From an uncultured Eubacteriales bacterium (lineage in GTDB: Bacteria > Bacillota > Clostridia > Oscillospirales > Acutalibacteraceae), in contig CAJKBQ010000021.1 in assembly GCA_905198155.1 (NCBI GenBank), positions 1-50,402 of the forward strand: 50,402 nt of DNA. Reading direction: 5' to 3'. This document shows, piece by piece, positions 23,800 through 39,717 of the stretch (position 1 is the first letter of the stretch; the number at the start of each line of letters is the position of its first letter). A program made the translations under genes and the position numbers. The notes beneath the pieces are model-generated. The model was not told where the DNA came from. It saw only the letters and a program-made list of their open reading frames with translations, and did no database searches.

Positions 23800-25896
23800 T
23801 TAGTCCTCTTTTTTCACTCTGCCCGCGATAATTTTTTCTGCGACCGACTTCGGAACCTCGGCATAGCTGTGCGGTTCCATCGAATACTGGCCGCGGCCCT
23901 GCGTTTTGGAGCGCAGGTCGGTTGCGTAGCCGAACATATCGGACAGCGGGATCAGCGCTTCGATCTGCTGGCCGCTCGGGGTGGCGGTCATACCCTGCAT
24001 GATGCCGCGCCGCGCGTTTACGTCGCCGATCACGTCGCCCATGTACTCTTCCGGCACAATGATGACGACTTTCATGATCGGCTCGATCAGCACCGGATCC
24101 GCCCGACGCATGGCCTCTTTGAACGCCATGGAACCGGCGATCTTAAAGGACATTTCGGAGGAGTCCACTTCGTGATACGAACCGTCGTACAGCGTGACCT
24201 TCACGTCCACCACCGGATACCCGGCCAGCACGCCGGCTTTCAGCGCGCCCTGGATACCCTGATCCACCGGCCCGATGAATTCCTTCGGAATCGAGCCGCC
24301 GGTCACGGCGTTGATGAATTCGTAGCCCTTGCCCGGCTCGTTCGGCTCCACGATGATCTTCACGTGGCCGTACTGACCGGAACCACCGGACTGACGCTTG
24401 TACTTGGTTTCCTGATCGACCTTTTTGCGGACGGTCTCTTTGTACGCAACCTGGGGTTTGCCGACGTTTGCTTCCACTTTGAATTCACGGAGCAGACGGT
24501 CCACAATGATTTCCAGGTGCAGCTCGCCCATGCCGGCGATGATGGTCTGGCCGGTTTCCTCGTCGGTGTAGGCGCGGAAGGTGGGGTCTTCTTCGGCCAG
24601 CTTCGCCAGCGCGATGCCCATCTTCTCCTGACCGGCTTTGGTTTTCGGCTCGATCGCCACGCGGATCACCGGCTCCGGGAACTCCATGGACTCCAGCACG
24701 ATCGGGTGCTTTTCGTCGCACAGGGTGTCGCCGGTGGTGGTGTTTTTGAGTCCGACGGCCGCGGCGATGTCGCCGGCGTACACGGTCTCAATATCCTGCC
24801 GGTGGTTGGCGTGCATTTGCAGGATGCGGCCGATGCGCTCGTCGTCGTCTTTCACCGAGTTGTACACGATGGAGCCGGCATTCAGCGTACCGGAATATAC
24901 GCGGAAGAAGCACAGCTTGCCCACGAACGGGTCGGTGGCAATCTTGAACGCCAGCGCGGCGAACGGTTCGGTGTCGCTGGACGGGCGCTCTTCTTCTTCC
25001 TCGGTTTCGGGGTTCACGCCGCGGATCGCGGGGACGTCGGTCGGCGCCGGCATGTAATCGATGATTGCATCCAGCAGCTTCTGCACGCCCTTGTTGCGGT
25101 ACGAAGTGCCGCACACGACCGGGACGATTTCGTTGTCGATGGTGCCTTTGCGGAGCGCTTTGCGGATTTCGTCGGTCGAAATCTCTTCGCCGCCAAGGTA
25201 TTTTTCCATCAGGTCGTCATCCAGTTCGACGATGGATTCGATCATCTCGTCGTGATACTTCTGAGCGATCTCTTTCATGTCGTCCGGAATCTCTTCGACG
25301 CGCATATCTTTGCCCAGCGCGTCGTAATACACGTCAGCGTTCATCTCGATCAGGTCGATGATGCCGCGGAACGTGTCTTCAGCGCCAATCGGCAGCTGAA
25401 TCGGCACAGCGTTGCACTTCAACCGGTCGCGCATCATTCCGACCACGCGGAAGAAGTCGGCGCCCATGATGTCCATCTTGTTGACGTACGCCATGCGCGG
25501 CACGCGGTACTTGTCCGCCTGGTGCCACACGGTTTCGGACTGCGGCTCAACGCCGCCCTTTGCGCAGAACACCGTGACCGAACCGTCCAGCACGCGGAGC
25601 GAACGCTCCACTTCGACCGTGAAGTCCACGTGGCCGGGGGTGTCGATAATGTTGATACGGTGGCTTACACCGTTGCGTTTCCAGAAGCAAGTGGTGGCAG
25701 CAGACGTAATGGTGATACCGCGCTCCTGCTCCTGAACCATCCAGTCCATGGTTGCACCGCCGTCGTGGACTTCACCGATTTTGTGGTTGATACCTGTGTA
25801 GAACAGGATGCGCTCGGTGGTCGTCGTTTTACCGGCGTCGATATGAGCCATGATACCGATGTTACGGGTTTGTTCCAGGGATACCTGTCTCGGCAT
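23800..25896 (-). CDS. fusA: Elongation factor G
   Basis: This 698-residue translocase GTPase has the G1 motif AHIDAGKTTTTER, followed by DTPGHVDF and NKMD. It has the usual five domains, with the domain IV tip and the C-terminal GYATDLRSKTQGRGQYSMEPHSYAEVPKSVAEKI block intact. The ATG giving MPRQVSLEQTRN follows AGGAGA; an in-frame extension upstream of 28 codons has no SD. It is between rpsG and tuf. The 135-base gap before it contains an inverted repeat GTTATGC...GCATAAC (25924-25950). Confidence 0.97.
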   Translation of the reverse strand: MPRQVSLEQTRNIGIMAHIDAGKTTTTERILFYTGINHKIGEVHDGGATMDWMVQEQERGITITSAATTCFWKRNGVSHRINIIDTPGHVDFTVEVERSLRVLDGSVTVFCAKGGVEPQSETVWHQADKYRVPRMAYVNKMDIMGADFFRVVGMMRDRLKCNAVPIQLPIGAEDTFRGIIDLIEMNADVYYDALGKDMRVEEIPDDMKEIAQKYHDEMIESIVELDDDLMEKYLGGEEISTDEIRKALRKGTIDNEIVPVVCGTSYRNKGVQKLLDAIIDYMPAPTDVPAIRGVNPETEEEEERPSSDTEPFAALAFKIATDPFVGKLCFFRVYSGTLNAGSIVYNSVKDDDERIGRILQMHANHRQDIETVYAGDIAAAVGLKNTTTGDTLCDEKHPIVLESMEFPEPVIRVAIEPKTKAGQEKMGIALAKLAEEDPTFRAYTDEETGQTIIAGMGELHLEIIVDRLLREFKVEANVGKPQVAYKETVRKKVDQETKYKRQSGGSGQYGHVKIIVEPNEPGKGYEFINAVTGGSIPKEFIGPVDQGIQGALKAGVLAGYPVVDVKVTLYDGSYHEVDSSEMSFKIAGSMAFKEAMRRADPVLIEPIMKVVIIVPEEYMGDVIGDVNARRGIMQGMTATPSGQQIEALIPLSDMFGYATDLRSKTQGRGQYSMEPHSYAEVPKSVAEKIIAGRVKKED

Positions 25897-26031
25897 AATG
25901 TGATTTCTCCTATCTGATGGGATGTTATGCGGCAAACAGCCGGGCATAACACCCATGCGATGCTTGCAGCCATGTACCATGTCCCAGCTTCCGGGCGGAC
26001 AAGGTACGTTTGCGGGGTTGGCAGTCCGGAA

Positions 26032-26502
26032 TTACCATCTGAAATGAGCGAACGCCTTGTTGGCTTCGGCCATTTTGTGCATATCCTCGCGTTTTTTGAA
26101 CGCGCCACCGGTGCTGTTGGTCGCATCGATGATCTCGTTGGCGAGGCGTTCTTTCATGGTGCGCTCGGAACGCGCCCGCGAATACGCGGACAGCCAGCGC
26201 AGGCCCAGCGTCTCTTTGCGGTCCTGACGGACTTCCATCGGGACCTGGTAGGTCGCGCCGCCGACGCGGCGCGCTTTGCACTCCAACACTGGCATCACGT
26301 TCTCCATAGCCTGCTCAAAAACCTCCAGCGGGTCTTTGCCGGTTTTTTCGGAGATGATGTCGAACGCGCCGTAGACGATCTTCTGGGCAACGCCCTTTTT
26401 GCCGTCGTACATCACGTTGTTGATGAGTCGGGTAACCATTTTGGAATTATAAAGCGGATCGGGCAAAACATCACGTTTTGCGATGGAGCCTCTTCTTGGC
26501 AC
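26032..26502 (-). CDS. rpsG: 30S ribosomal protein S7
   Basis: This 156-residue protein nucleates assembly of the 3' domain of 16S rRNA. It starts at GTG (MPRRGSIAKRDVLPDP after initiation), placed by the excellent SD AAGGAGGGAAG seven to eight bases upstream and by the normal family length. The motifs ALEV-like DPLEVFEQAMENVMPVLECKARRVGGATYQVP and RARSERTMKERLANEI are conserved. It lies 140 bases downstream of rpsL and upstream of fusA. Confidence 0.96.
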   Translation of the reverse strand: MPRRGSIAKRDVLPDPLYNSKMVTRLINNVMYDGKKGVAQKIVYGAFDIISEKTGKDPLEVFEQAMENVMPVLECKARRVGGATYQVPMEVRQDRKETLGLRWLSAYSRARSERTMKERLANEIIDATNSTGGAFKKREDMHKMAEANKAFAHFRW

Positions 26503-26642
26503 TTTACTTCCCTCCTTCACAGAAATGATATCACAGGTACTCGAAAGCGACAAACTCTCGTAGGCCAATACAGAGGCGATCTATATCAAACGCCCTCTGC
26601 ATTGTGGGCAATTACATATTCGTAACAGCTACTGATTTTGTC

Positions 26643-27071
26643 TTACTTCTTGGCGGCACCGGCCTTCGGGCGTTTCGCGCCGTACTTGGAACGGGCCTGC
26701 ATTCTTTTGGCAACGCCCTGCGCATCCAGGGTGCCGCGGATGATGTGGTAACGCACACCGGGAAGGTCCTTGACACGGCCGCCGCGGATCAGCACCACGG
26801 AGTGCTCCTGCAGGTTGTGGCCGACGCCGGGAATGTAGGCGGACACTTCGATCCCGTTGGACAGACGCACACGGGCGATTTTACGCAGTGCGGAGTTCGG
26901 CTTTTTCGGGGTCGCCGTTTTCACCACGGTGCAGACACCGCGCTTCTGCGGGGAATCCTGATCGATGGCGGTACGCTTTTTGGCGTTCCAGCCTTTGAGC
27001 AGGGCCGGAGCCTTGGCCTTTTTCTCGACTTCTTCTCTTCCTTTGCGAACCAATTGGTTAAAGGTTGGCAT
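26643..27071 (-). CDS. rpsL: 30S ribosomal protein S12
   Basis: This 142-residue decoding-centre protein carries the conserved TPKKPNSALRK and GVGHNLQEHS blocks. The residues linked to streptomycin resistance in other bacteria, the Lys in PKKPNSA and the Lys after GGRV, appear wild type. GGAGGTG precedes the ATG. It starts the S12-S7-EF-G-EF-Tu group from its own promoter at 27235-27264. Confidence 0.97.
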   Translation of the reverse strand: MPTFNQLVRKGREEVEKKAKAPALLKGWNAKKRTAIDQDSPQKRGVCTVVKTATPKKPNSALRKIARVRLSNGIEVSAYIPGVGHNLQEHSVVLIRGGRVKDLPGVRYHIIRGTLDAQGVAKRMQARSKYGAKRPKAGAAKK

Positions 27072-27234
27072 AGTACACCTCCTCAGTTGAAAAATATCGC
27101 GCCGGGCGGCGGAAAACCGGGGCGCTGCGCATCATCGAGTAGTATGCACCGAATTTTACCGGTTTAATCACACATTCCGTCGAATCTGCACAAGCAGCGG
27201 TTCCGGCTTTTTTGCAAAGCCCAACACGATACTT

Positions 27235-27264
27235 ATTGTACCACACCCGGCAGCGGTTTGTCAA
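27235..27264 (-). promoter_or_regulatory. Promoter of the rpsL-rpsG-fusA-tuf operon
   Basis: On the minus strand, TTGACA (27259-27264) and TACAAT (27235-27240) are separated by 18 bases. The -35 is preceded by GCGAAAAACGC. The leader before rpsL is about 160 bases. Confidence 0.85.
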
Positions 27265-27323
27265 GCGTTTTTCGCATTCTCATGCGGTTTTTTCAATTTT
27301 TTGATCGAAATTTTGCCGCCCGT

Positions 27324-28163
27324 TTACGCGGATTCGCGGTCTTCGAGGTATGCGGCCACCGCCGGGCTTTTGAGCAGCACGAAGAAATTCGCGAGGTCGT
27401 ACGCGATCAGCACGCCCGCGACTGCGGCGGTCGCCGTGCGCGCCGCGCCGGTCAGCTCCTCCGGGATCACCGCCACCAGCGTGTACAGCCCCAGCACCGT
27501 GCCGACCCCCGCCCCGATCAGGAACAGCACCCGCGCCCAGCGCTTGCCCACGGCCAGCGCCGCGGACAATGCGACCGCCACTAGGAACCGAAAGAAGTTG
27601 GACGCGCCCAGAATCCAGGTCAGCAGCTCCAGCAGGACGTTCAGCCCCGCGACGATCCACAGAATCCGCTGCCCGCGCTGCACTTTGGCGTCCGCCCGCG
27701 CCCAGAATCCTTGCAGCTCCGCGTCGGGATGATGCGGGCCGTCGCCGTCCAGCTTGCCGAAATCGGGCATCACGTCGGTCGGCGGCAGCTTGCGGCGGTC
27801 GGCGGCCGCCCGCATTTGCTGCGCCAGCTGCGTCACCGACGCGCACCGTGCCAGCGCGTCCGCGTCCATCGCCAGAATCTCCGCCCGTACTTCGGCCTCT
27901 TCGGCGATGCGCGCCCGGTATTCGTCCAGCACCGCCGGGATCTGCTGCGGGTGCTGCTGCATCCGGGCAATCTCCTCCAGCGAAAAGCACATCCGCCGCA
28001 GCGTCGCGACGGTGCGCAGCGCATCGACGTCCGCCGCCGTGTATTCGCGGAACTGCCTGCCGTTCTGCATGGTGACGCGCGGCGTGCAAAGTCCTTTTTC
28101 CACATAAAATCGGACGGTGCGCTCGGTGAGGCCGGTGAGGACGCAGACTTCTTTGATTTTCAT
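27324..28163 (-). CDS. MerR-family regulator with C-terminal membrane domain
   Basis: This 279-residue protein has a MerR winged helix at 1-70 (KIKEVCVLTGLTERTVRFYVEKGL) and a helical linker with a coiled coil (about 75-125). After these come four hydrophobic segments (about 166-184, 190-206, 209-232, 243-264). It would be a one-component, membrane-attached transcription regulator. The start is the ATG after AAAGGGAG. Its promoter has the 19-base spacer of MerR activators and a dyad. It lies between rpoC and rpsL, where ribosomal L7Ae-like genes usually sit in Firmicutes, and is flanked by the rpoC terminator and the rpsL promoter. Target and signal are unknown. Confidence 0.85.
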   Translation of the reverse strand: MKIKEVCVLTGLTERTVRFYVEKGLCTPRVTMQNGRQFREYTAADVDALRTVATLRRMCFSLEEIARMQQHPQQIPAVLDEYRARIAEEAEVRAEILAMDADALARCASVTQLAQQMRAAADRRKLPPTDVMPDFGKLDGDGPHHPDAELQGFWARADAKVQRGQRILWIVAGLNVLLELLTWILGASNFFRFLVAVALSAALAVGKRWARVLFLIGAGVGTVLGLYTLVAVIPEELTGAARTATAAVAGVLIAYDLANFFVLLKSPAVAAYLEDRESA

Positions 28164-28220
28164 TGCAAAATCTCCCTTTTGTAAGATATTCCGGCGGGGG
28201 AATCCCACCGTTCCGTGGAT

Positions 28221-28251
28221 ATCATACCATCTGACGTAACGTCGATGTCAA
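28221..28251 (-). promoter_or_regulatory. MerR-type promoter with 19-bp spacer and operator
   Basis: On the minus strand, TTGACA (28246-28251) and TATGAT (28221-28226) are 19 bases apart. The perfect dyad GACGT-T-ACGTC fills the spacer centre at the same offset as the dyad in the promoter at 18931-18961. Confidence 0.85.
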
Positions 28252-28312
28252 GTGTTTTTCCGAAAAAATCCGAAAAAATCGCCGGATGTGCCGCTGTGAA
28301 TCCCATATTCTG

Positions 28313-28347
28313 CAAAAAAACGCAGACCCGGACGAATCCGGGCCTGC
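28313..28347 (-). terminator. Terminator of rpoB-rpoC
   Basis: On the minus strand, stem GCAGGCCCGG/CCGGGTCTGC encloses ATTCGT and is followed by GTTTTTTT. It isolates rpoBC from the MerR gene. Confidence 0.88.
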
Positions 28348-28370
28348 GGCAATCTTTGTGAGAGAAGCGA

Positions 28371-31916
<3,546 letters not shown>

Positions 31917-31942
31917 ATGCTCTGACCTCCCTCAGTCTGTTC

Positions 31943-35680
<3,738 letters not shown>

Positions 35681-35844
35681 AGGCGCGATCACTCCATTCA
35701 TCTATTTGCCGGGCTGCGGCCCCGGCACCGCTGAGGGTTCAAAATTTTTCTCAGGAATTTCTGCAAAGGGACTTGCTTTTTCGCTCGGTTTGTGGTAAGA
35801 TATACAAGGCTGAGGTATATGTCCCCAGCATAGTGCAGTATAAT

Positions 35845-35873
35845 ATTATACGGCATATTTTCAAGTTTGTCAA
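35845..35873 (-). promoter_or_regulatory. Consensus promoter of rpoBC
   Basis: On the minus strand, TTGACA (35868-35873) and TATAAT (35845-35850) are separated by 17 bases, a perfect match. The leader to rpoB is about 158 bases. It contains CTGAG...CTCAG and GCCGGG...GCCCGGC inverted repeats (35700-35760) that could act in attenuation or processing. Confidence 0.9.
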
Positions 35874-35903
35874 CCGGTTTTGGGGCCGGTTTTTATTTTT
35901 TTG

Positions 35904-35944
35904 GAAAAAAATTTTCCCGTCCGGCGCGGTTCCGGGCGGGAAAA
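35904..35944 (-). terminator. Second terminator upstream of rpoB
   Basis: A 13-bp stem TTTTCCCGCCCGG/CCGGACGGGAAAA (minus strand, one G-U pair) with a 7-base loop is followed by a T-run. It lies between the catabolic operon and the rpoB promoter and guards against read-through. Confidence 0.85.
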
Positions 35945-35992
35945 CGTGTTTTTGCGGGGAAAAGTAAGCTTTTTCCGAGCGCAGCAGGACGC

Positions 35993-36022
35993 AAAAACAA
36001 CCGGGCGGCTATGCCCGGTTGT
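35993..36022 (-). terminator. Terminator of the catabolic operon ending at 36044
   Basis: On the minus strand, stem ACAACCGGGC/GCCCGGTTGT with loop ATAGCC is followed by TTTT. Confidence 0.88.
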
Positions 36023-36043
36023 TTGCATTACAGGAAAACCCGA

Positions 36044-37048
36044 TTATTTCCGATACGCCCGCATCCGCTGCACGCACGCGCTTTCGCCCTGCAAATCGCG
36101 CAAATCGACCAGCGAATCGTGCTCGTGCGCCAATCCGTCCGCCAGCCCCATCAGCTCGGACTGCTGCATCCCGGTGAAGTTCAAAATCTTGCGGTTGTCC
36201 ATCACGCGGTTGAAAAACCGGTCGTACCGCAGCTGGCGCTGCGCGGCCATGTTGCCCAGGTCGCCGGCCCACATCCGGAGGTAGTCGTCCGTCGGCACCG
36301 GCTCCACCTTTGCGCCGAACAGTTCGCCGTAAATCGCAGCCACTTCGCCCCAGGTGTGGTGCTCGGCGGTGCAGACGTTGAAATCGTCGCGCAGCGCGTC
36401 CGGCCGGAACATCAGGCGGCGGATCATCTCCGCCACGTCGCCCGCCCAGCTCATGGTCGCCTGCACGTTCCACGTTTCTTCCGAAATATAGATCGGGTCG
36501 CCGGACGATGCCAGCGGCAGAAAATGCTCGCGTTCCAGCGTCGTCAGCTGGCACCGCTTCTGCGAATAGGTAATCGCCGGGCGGATAATCGTCCAGTTGC
36601 CGAACGCAGACGCCCGCAGCCAGTCCTCGCCGCGCGCTTTGAACATACAGTAGTCTTCGGAATTGTGAAAATCCGGCTCGGTCACGGTGTCCCACAGCCG
36701 CGGCGACCGCTCGTCCGTCGGGACGCTTTCGTCGAACACGCGGTAGGTGGATAGGTAAATGTAGTGGTCGGTGTTTGCCAGCATCTGCGGCGCGACGTGC
36801 CGGAACTCCGGCGTAGTGTGGTAAATCATGAAATCGACGATCCCGTCGTAGTGATTTGCCAGCAGCTCGGCGCGAACGGCTTCGTCTTTCGCGTTGGCTT
36901 TCAGGTACCGCAGGTTCGCCCGGTCGGACGTCCAGTCGTCCAGTGACACCACGTCCACCCGGTAGCCGTCGTCCGCCAGCTTCGGCACCAAATACCGCCC
37001 CATCGCGCCGGTGCCGCCCAGCACCAGGATCGATTTTTCTGCATTCAT
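36044..37048 (-). CDS. NAD-dependent epimerase/dehydratase-like protein (set B)
   Basis: This 334-residue protein is an extended-SDR protein. The cofactor motif GGTGAMG is at 11-17, and Tyr133-x3-Lys137 (DYCMFK) fits the YxxxK pair. The C terminus (RQLRYDRFFNRVMDNRKILNFTG) is shared with the paralog at 41853-42797, as is the WTIIRPAITYS block, so the two form a sub-family within this cluster. It could oxidise or epimerise a nucleotide-free sugar or cyclitol; the substrate is unknown. GAGAGGG precedes the ATG. It is last in the operon SDR - dehydroquinase-like - MDR - epimerase and is followed by two terminators. Confidence 0.8.
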   Translation of the reverse strand: MNAEKSILVLGGTGAMGRYLVPKLADDGYRVDVVSLDDWTSDRANLRYLKANAKDEAVRAELLANHYDGIVDFMIYHTTPEFRHVAPQMLANTDHYIYLSTYRVFDESVPTDERSPRLWDTVTEPDFHNSEDYCMFKARGEDWLRASAFGNWTIIRPAITYSQKRCQLTTLEREHFLPLASSGDPIYISEETWNVQATMSWAGDVAEMIRRLMFRPDALRDDFNVCTAEHHTWGEVAAIYGELFGAKVEPVPTDDYLRMWAGDLGNMAAQRQLRYDRFFNRVMDNRKILNFTGMQQSELMGLADGLAHEHDSLVDLRDLQGESACVQRMRAYRK

Positions 37049-37087
37049 CGTTTTTCCCTCTCTTTATTTATCCGTCGGACAGCGTTA

Positions 37088-38077
37088 TTACGCTTCCGCC
37101 ACTTTCAGCACCACTTTGCCACGGTTTTCGCCGCGCTGCAAAATCGCATGGGCTTCTTCCGCCTGCTCGATCGGCAGGATGCGGAAAATCTCCGGTTTCA
37201 CCAGCCCGGCCTCCACTTTGGGCCACACGTCGCGCACCAGCTGCGCCAGAATCTGCGCTTTCACCGCCGGCGTGCGGGAACGCAGCGTGCTGCCAATGAT
37301 CCGGACGTTGCGGACGTAGATGTTTTTCAGGTCGATGGTCGTTTCGGTGCCCGCCAGCGCCGCGATCATAATCCACCGCGCGCCGTGCGACAGGTACGGC
37401 AGGCAGCCGCCCATCATCTTGCCGCCCAGGCAGTCGATTGCGACGTCCACCGGGTGGCCGTCTGCCAGCTGCTGCTTCAGCACGTCGGCGACGTCCTGTT
37501 TGCGGCTGTCGATCACGATGTCGGCGCCGCGGCTTTTGGCGTAGGCGACGGCGTCATCCTGAATCACGCTGGTAATCACGCGGATGCCGAACGCCTTCGC
37601 CATCGGGATCACGACGCTCGCCAGCCCGCTCGCCCCGGCGTGCATCAGCAGCGTGTTGCCCGGCTGGATTTTGCCTTCGATGAACAGGTTCAGGTACGCC
37701 GTGGCAAACGCTTCCGGCATGGCGGCCACTTCGGCCATGGTGCAGTTTTCCGGGACGGGCATCAGCATATCGTACTTCACCGCGACGTACTCGGCGTACC
37801 CGCCGCCGCCCAGCAGCGCGCAGACTTTGTCGCCGCACTGCCAGCTGCTTTTTTCCGCGGCTTCCGGCCCCACCTGCGTGATGGTGCCGGACACTTCCAG
37901 CCCCATCCACTCCGGGCAGCCCGGCGGGGGCGGATAGTCGCCGTCGCGCTGCATTAGGTCGGCGCGGTTGAGCGCCGCGTATTCGATTTTGACCAGCACT
38001 TCGTCCGGGCGGATCACCGGATCCGGTACGGATTCGTATGCCAGGGATTTGTCTGATTTGACCAATATTGCTTTCAT
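37088..38077 (-). CDS. Quinone oxidoreductase-like MDR dehydrogenase
   Basis: This 329-residue medium-chain reductase is of the PIG3/NADPH:quinone oxidoreductase branch. NRADLMQRDGDYPPPPGCPEWMGLEVSG is the family's N-terminal signature, and HAGASGLASVVIPMAKAFG binds NAD(P)H. It lacks the zinc-binding Cys/His set, so it is probably a zinc-free enoyl or quinone-type reductase. AAAGGA precedes the ATG. It lies 27 bases after the dehydroquinase-like gene and 39 before the epimerase-like gene. In the pathway it may reduce an unsaturated ketone formed by the dehydratase step (inference). Confidence 0.85.
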   Translation of the reverse strand: MKAILVKSDKSLAYESVPDPVIRPDEVLVKIEYAALNRADLMQRDGDYPPPPGCPEWMGLEVSGTITQVGPEAAEKSSWQCGDKVCALLGGGGYAEYVAVKYDMLMPVPENCTMAEVAAMPEAFATAYLNLFIEGKIQPGNTLLMHAGASGLASVVIPMAKAFGIRVITSVIQDDAVAYAKSRGADIVIDSRKQDVADVLKQQLADGHPVDVAIDCLGGKMMGGCLPYLSHGARWIMIAALAGTETTIDLKNIYVRNVRIIGSTLRSRTPAVKAQILAQLVRDVWPKVEAGLVKPEIFRILPIEQAEEAHAILQRGENRGKVVLKVAEA

Positions 38078-38104
38078 ATCCTGATTTTCCTTTCTGTCCG
38101 AAAA

Positions 38105-38875
38105 TTATGCCAAGTTGGTGCGCACAATCTGCATCGACCGCAGCTTCGGCTGCTCGCGGGAGTAGCCCGGCCGGTAGTCCGGCACGCACAGGTACATACA
38201 CACGCCCAGCTCGGGGCCGATCTGCCGCAGCAGCCGGCTGTATGCGCCGTTCGCCAGGAACAGGAACGGCCGATCCAGCGCTTTTTTCAGCGCGTGCACC
38301 GTCGCAAAGTCGGCCAGCAGCTGGTCTTCGTCCTGCGCGTAGCCCACAATTTTCACCAGGTCGGTGCCGCGCTCGATTTGGGCGCGCGCCACTTCCAGCG
38401 TTTGTTCGGTGGTGAAAAACGCGTGCAGGTGGGACGACATCAGCACTTCGCCGCCCATTTCGTGAATTTTGGCGATCAGCGCTTTCTGCTTCGCGACGGC
38501 GTCGGGGTCGTATGTGATCTCGTGCGGGTCGGGGCAGTACAGGTCGCCCATCACGTCGCAGATCGTCGCGCCGGCTGCCAGCCCGCGCAGCAGCAGTTCC
38601 ACGCACTGATCGTCGGTGTCGCCTTTGCTGTTGGCGCTGCGGTAGCTGGTGATGTAGATCGGGCGGTTTTCGCACGCGGCAAAAATGCGCTTCAGCGTGT
38701 CCAGGTCGCGGTATTCGTGCCCCAGCCATTCCAGCTGGATGCCGAACGCCTCCGCGCCGTCGTACAGCGCGCTCACAATGGTGTTGATCGCATCGTCGGG
38801 CGTTTGCTCCTGAATCATCACCGTCAGCAGTGGTTTGCTGTATGTCAGAAATGTCGGTTTCGTTACAGGTCTCAT
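38105..38875 (-). CDS. Type I 3-dehydroquinate dehydratase-like protein
   Basis: This 256-residue TIM-barrel protein has the AroD class I layout. Lys175 (DLVKIV) is the Schiff-base lysine, His149 (SSHLHAF) takes the place of the catalytic His143 of E. coli, and Glu49 and Arg79 are in the usual substrate-binding spots. Class I enzymes dehydrate 3-dehydroquinate by imine chemistry. The surrounding genes are oxidoreductases rather than aro genes, so it probably eliminates water from a related keto-sugar, cyclitol or quinate intermediate in catabolism. It starts at an ATG with TGA-rich upstream sequence and only a modest SD (AAAGGAGCG). Confidence 0.75.
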   Translation of the reverse strand: MRPVTKPTFLTYSKPLLTVMIQEQTPDDAINTIVSALYDGAEAFGIQLEWLGHEYRDLDTLKRIFAACENRPIYITSYRSANSKGDTDDQCVELLLRGLAAGATICDVMGDLYCPDPHEITYDPDAVAKQKALIAKIHEMGGEVLMSSHLHAFFTTEQTLEVARAQIERGTDLVKIVGYAQDEDQLLADFATVHALKKALDRPFLFLANGAYSRLLRQIGPELGVCMYLCVPDYRPGYSREQPKLRSMQIVRTNLA

Positions 38876-38909
38876 CGGTTTTGACGCTCCTTTGCTTCGT
38901 TCGGTTGGA

Positions 38910-39680
38910 TCATGTGCGGTCGCGGGCGACCAGCCGCCCGCCGTCGATCAAAAAGTTGATGCCGGTGGTAAACGCGCTGTGATCCGACGCGAGGAACAGC
39001 ACCGCGTCGATGATCTCCTGCGGGTCTGCCGCGCGGCCGAGCACGGTTTTCATGTTGGCCATGCCGGGGCGCGTCAGCACCGGGCCGGGCGACACGCAGC
39101 AGCACCGCACGCCGTATTGCGCGCCGTACAGCGCCACCGACTTGGTCAGCCCGATCATTGCGCCGCTTTTGGCAGCGGAATAATCGACCGACATGGCGCA
39201 CCCTTCGGCGCCGGTGATGGAGCCGATGTTGATGATCACGCCGCTTTTCTGCGCGCGCATCTGCTTCATCACGGCGTGGTCAAAGTAGAACTGCGCTTTC
39301 AGGTTGACATCCAGCCCCCAGTCGTACACTTCGATCGGCACGTCCGGGAACTCCGTCCCGCCCGGCACGTTCCAGATGCGGCACGCCGCGCCGCCCGCAA
39401 AGTTGACCATCAGGTCAATCGACCCAAATTCCGCCACCGCCCTGTCGCGCACGGCGCACACCTGGTTGTAGTCGCGCACGTCGCACACTGCGGCCAGCGC
39501 GCGGCCGTGCCCCTGCGCGTTGATTTCGTCCACGCAGCGGGTCAGCGCCGCTTCGTTGAGGTCCACCATCACGACATTGCCGCCGTCCGCCGCGTAGCAT
39601 TGGCTGCACAGCAGCCCCATCCCGGACGCCGCACCGGTGATAATCGCCGTTTTGCCCGTCCAGTCAAATTTCCAGTCCAT
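38910..39680 (-). CDS. Short-chain dehydrogenase (SDR), first gene of set B
   Basis: This 256-residue classical SDR has TGAASGMG (15-22), Asp40 after the second strand (VVMVDL, favouring NAD+), NFAG (93-96), Ser154, Tyr167 and Lys171. The C terminus GINFLIDGGRLVARDRT is normal. It would oxidise a hydroxyl to a ketone, or the reverse, next to the dehydroquinase-like enzyme. The start is the ATG after CGGAGG; the frame upstream continues into the promoter. It heads a four-gene operon with short spacers. Confidence 0.88.
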   Translation of the reverse strand: MDWKFDWTGKTAIITGAASGMGLLCSQCYAADGGNVVMVDLNEAALTRCVDEINAQGHGRALAAVCDVRDYNQVCAVRDRAVAEFGSIDLMVNFAGGAACRIWNVPGGTEFPDVPIEVYDWGLDVNLKAQFYFDHAVMKQMRAQKSGVIINIGSITGAEGCAMSVDYSAAKSGAMIGLTKSVALYGAQYGVRCCCVSPGPVLTRPGMANMKTVLGRAADPQEIIDAVLFLASDHSAFTTGINFLIDGGRLVARDRT

Positions 39681-39717
39681 AATTGCAATTCCTCCGTCCG
39701 TTTTGGCTCTTGCTTTT

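Noticed and set aside
23767..25917. 716-codon open frame antisense to fusA
   Set aside because: Complement of EF-G codons with no SD and no protein signature.
26503..26642. Terminator or small gene in the rpsL-rpsG gap
   Set aside because: A weak AGAGGCG...CGCCCTCT inverted repeat is present but has no T-run and no frame with an SD.
35772..35805. Plus-strand promoter-like TTGCTT...TAAGAT in the rpoB leader
   Set aside because: Spacing fits but both hexamers are poor and no plus-strand gene follows; the minus-strand consensus promoter explains the region.
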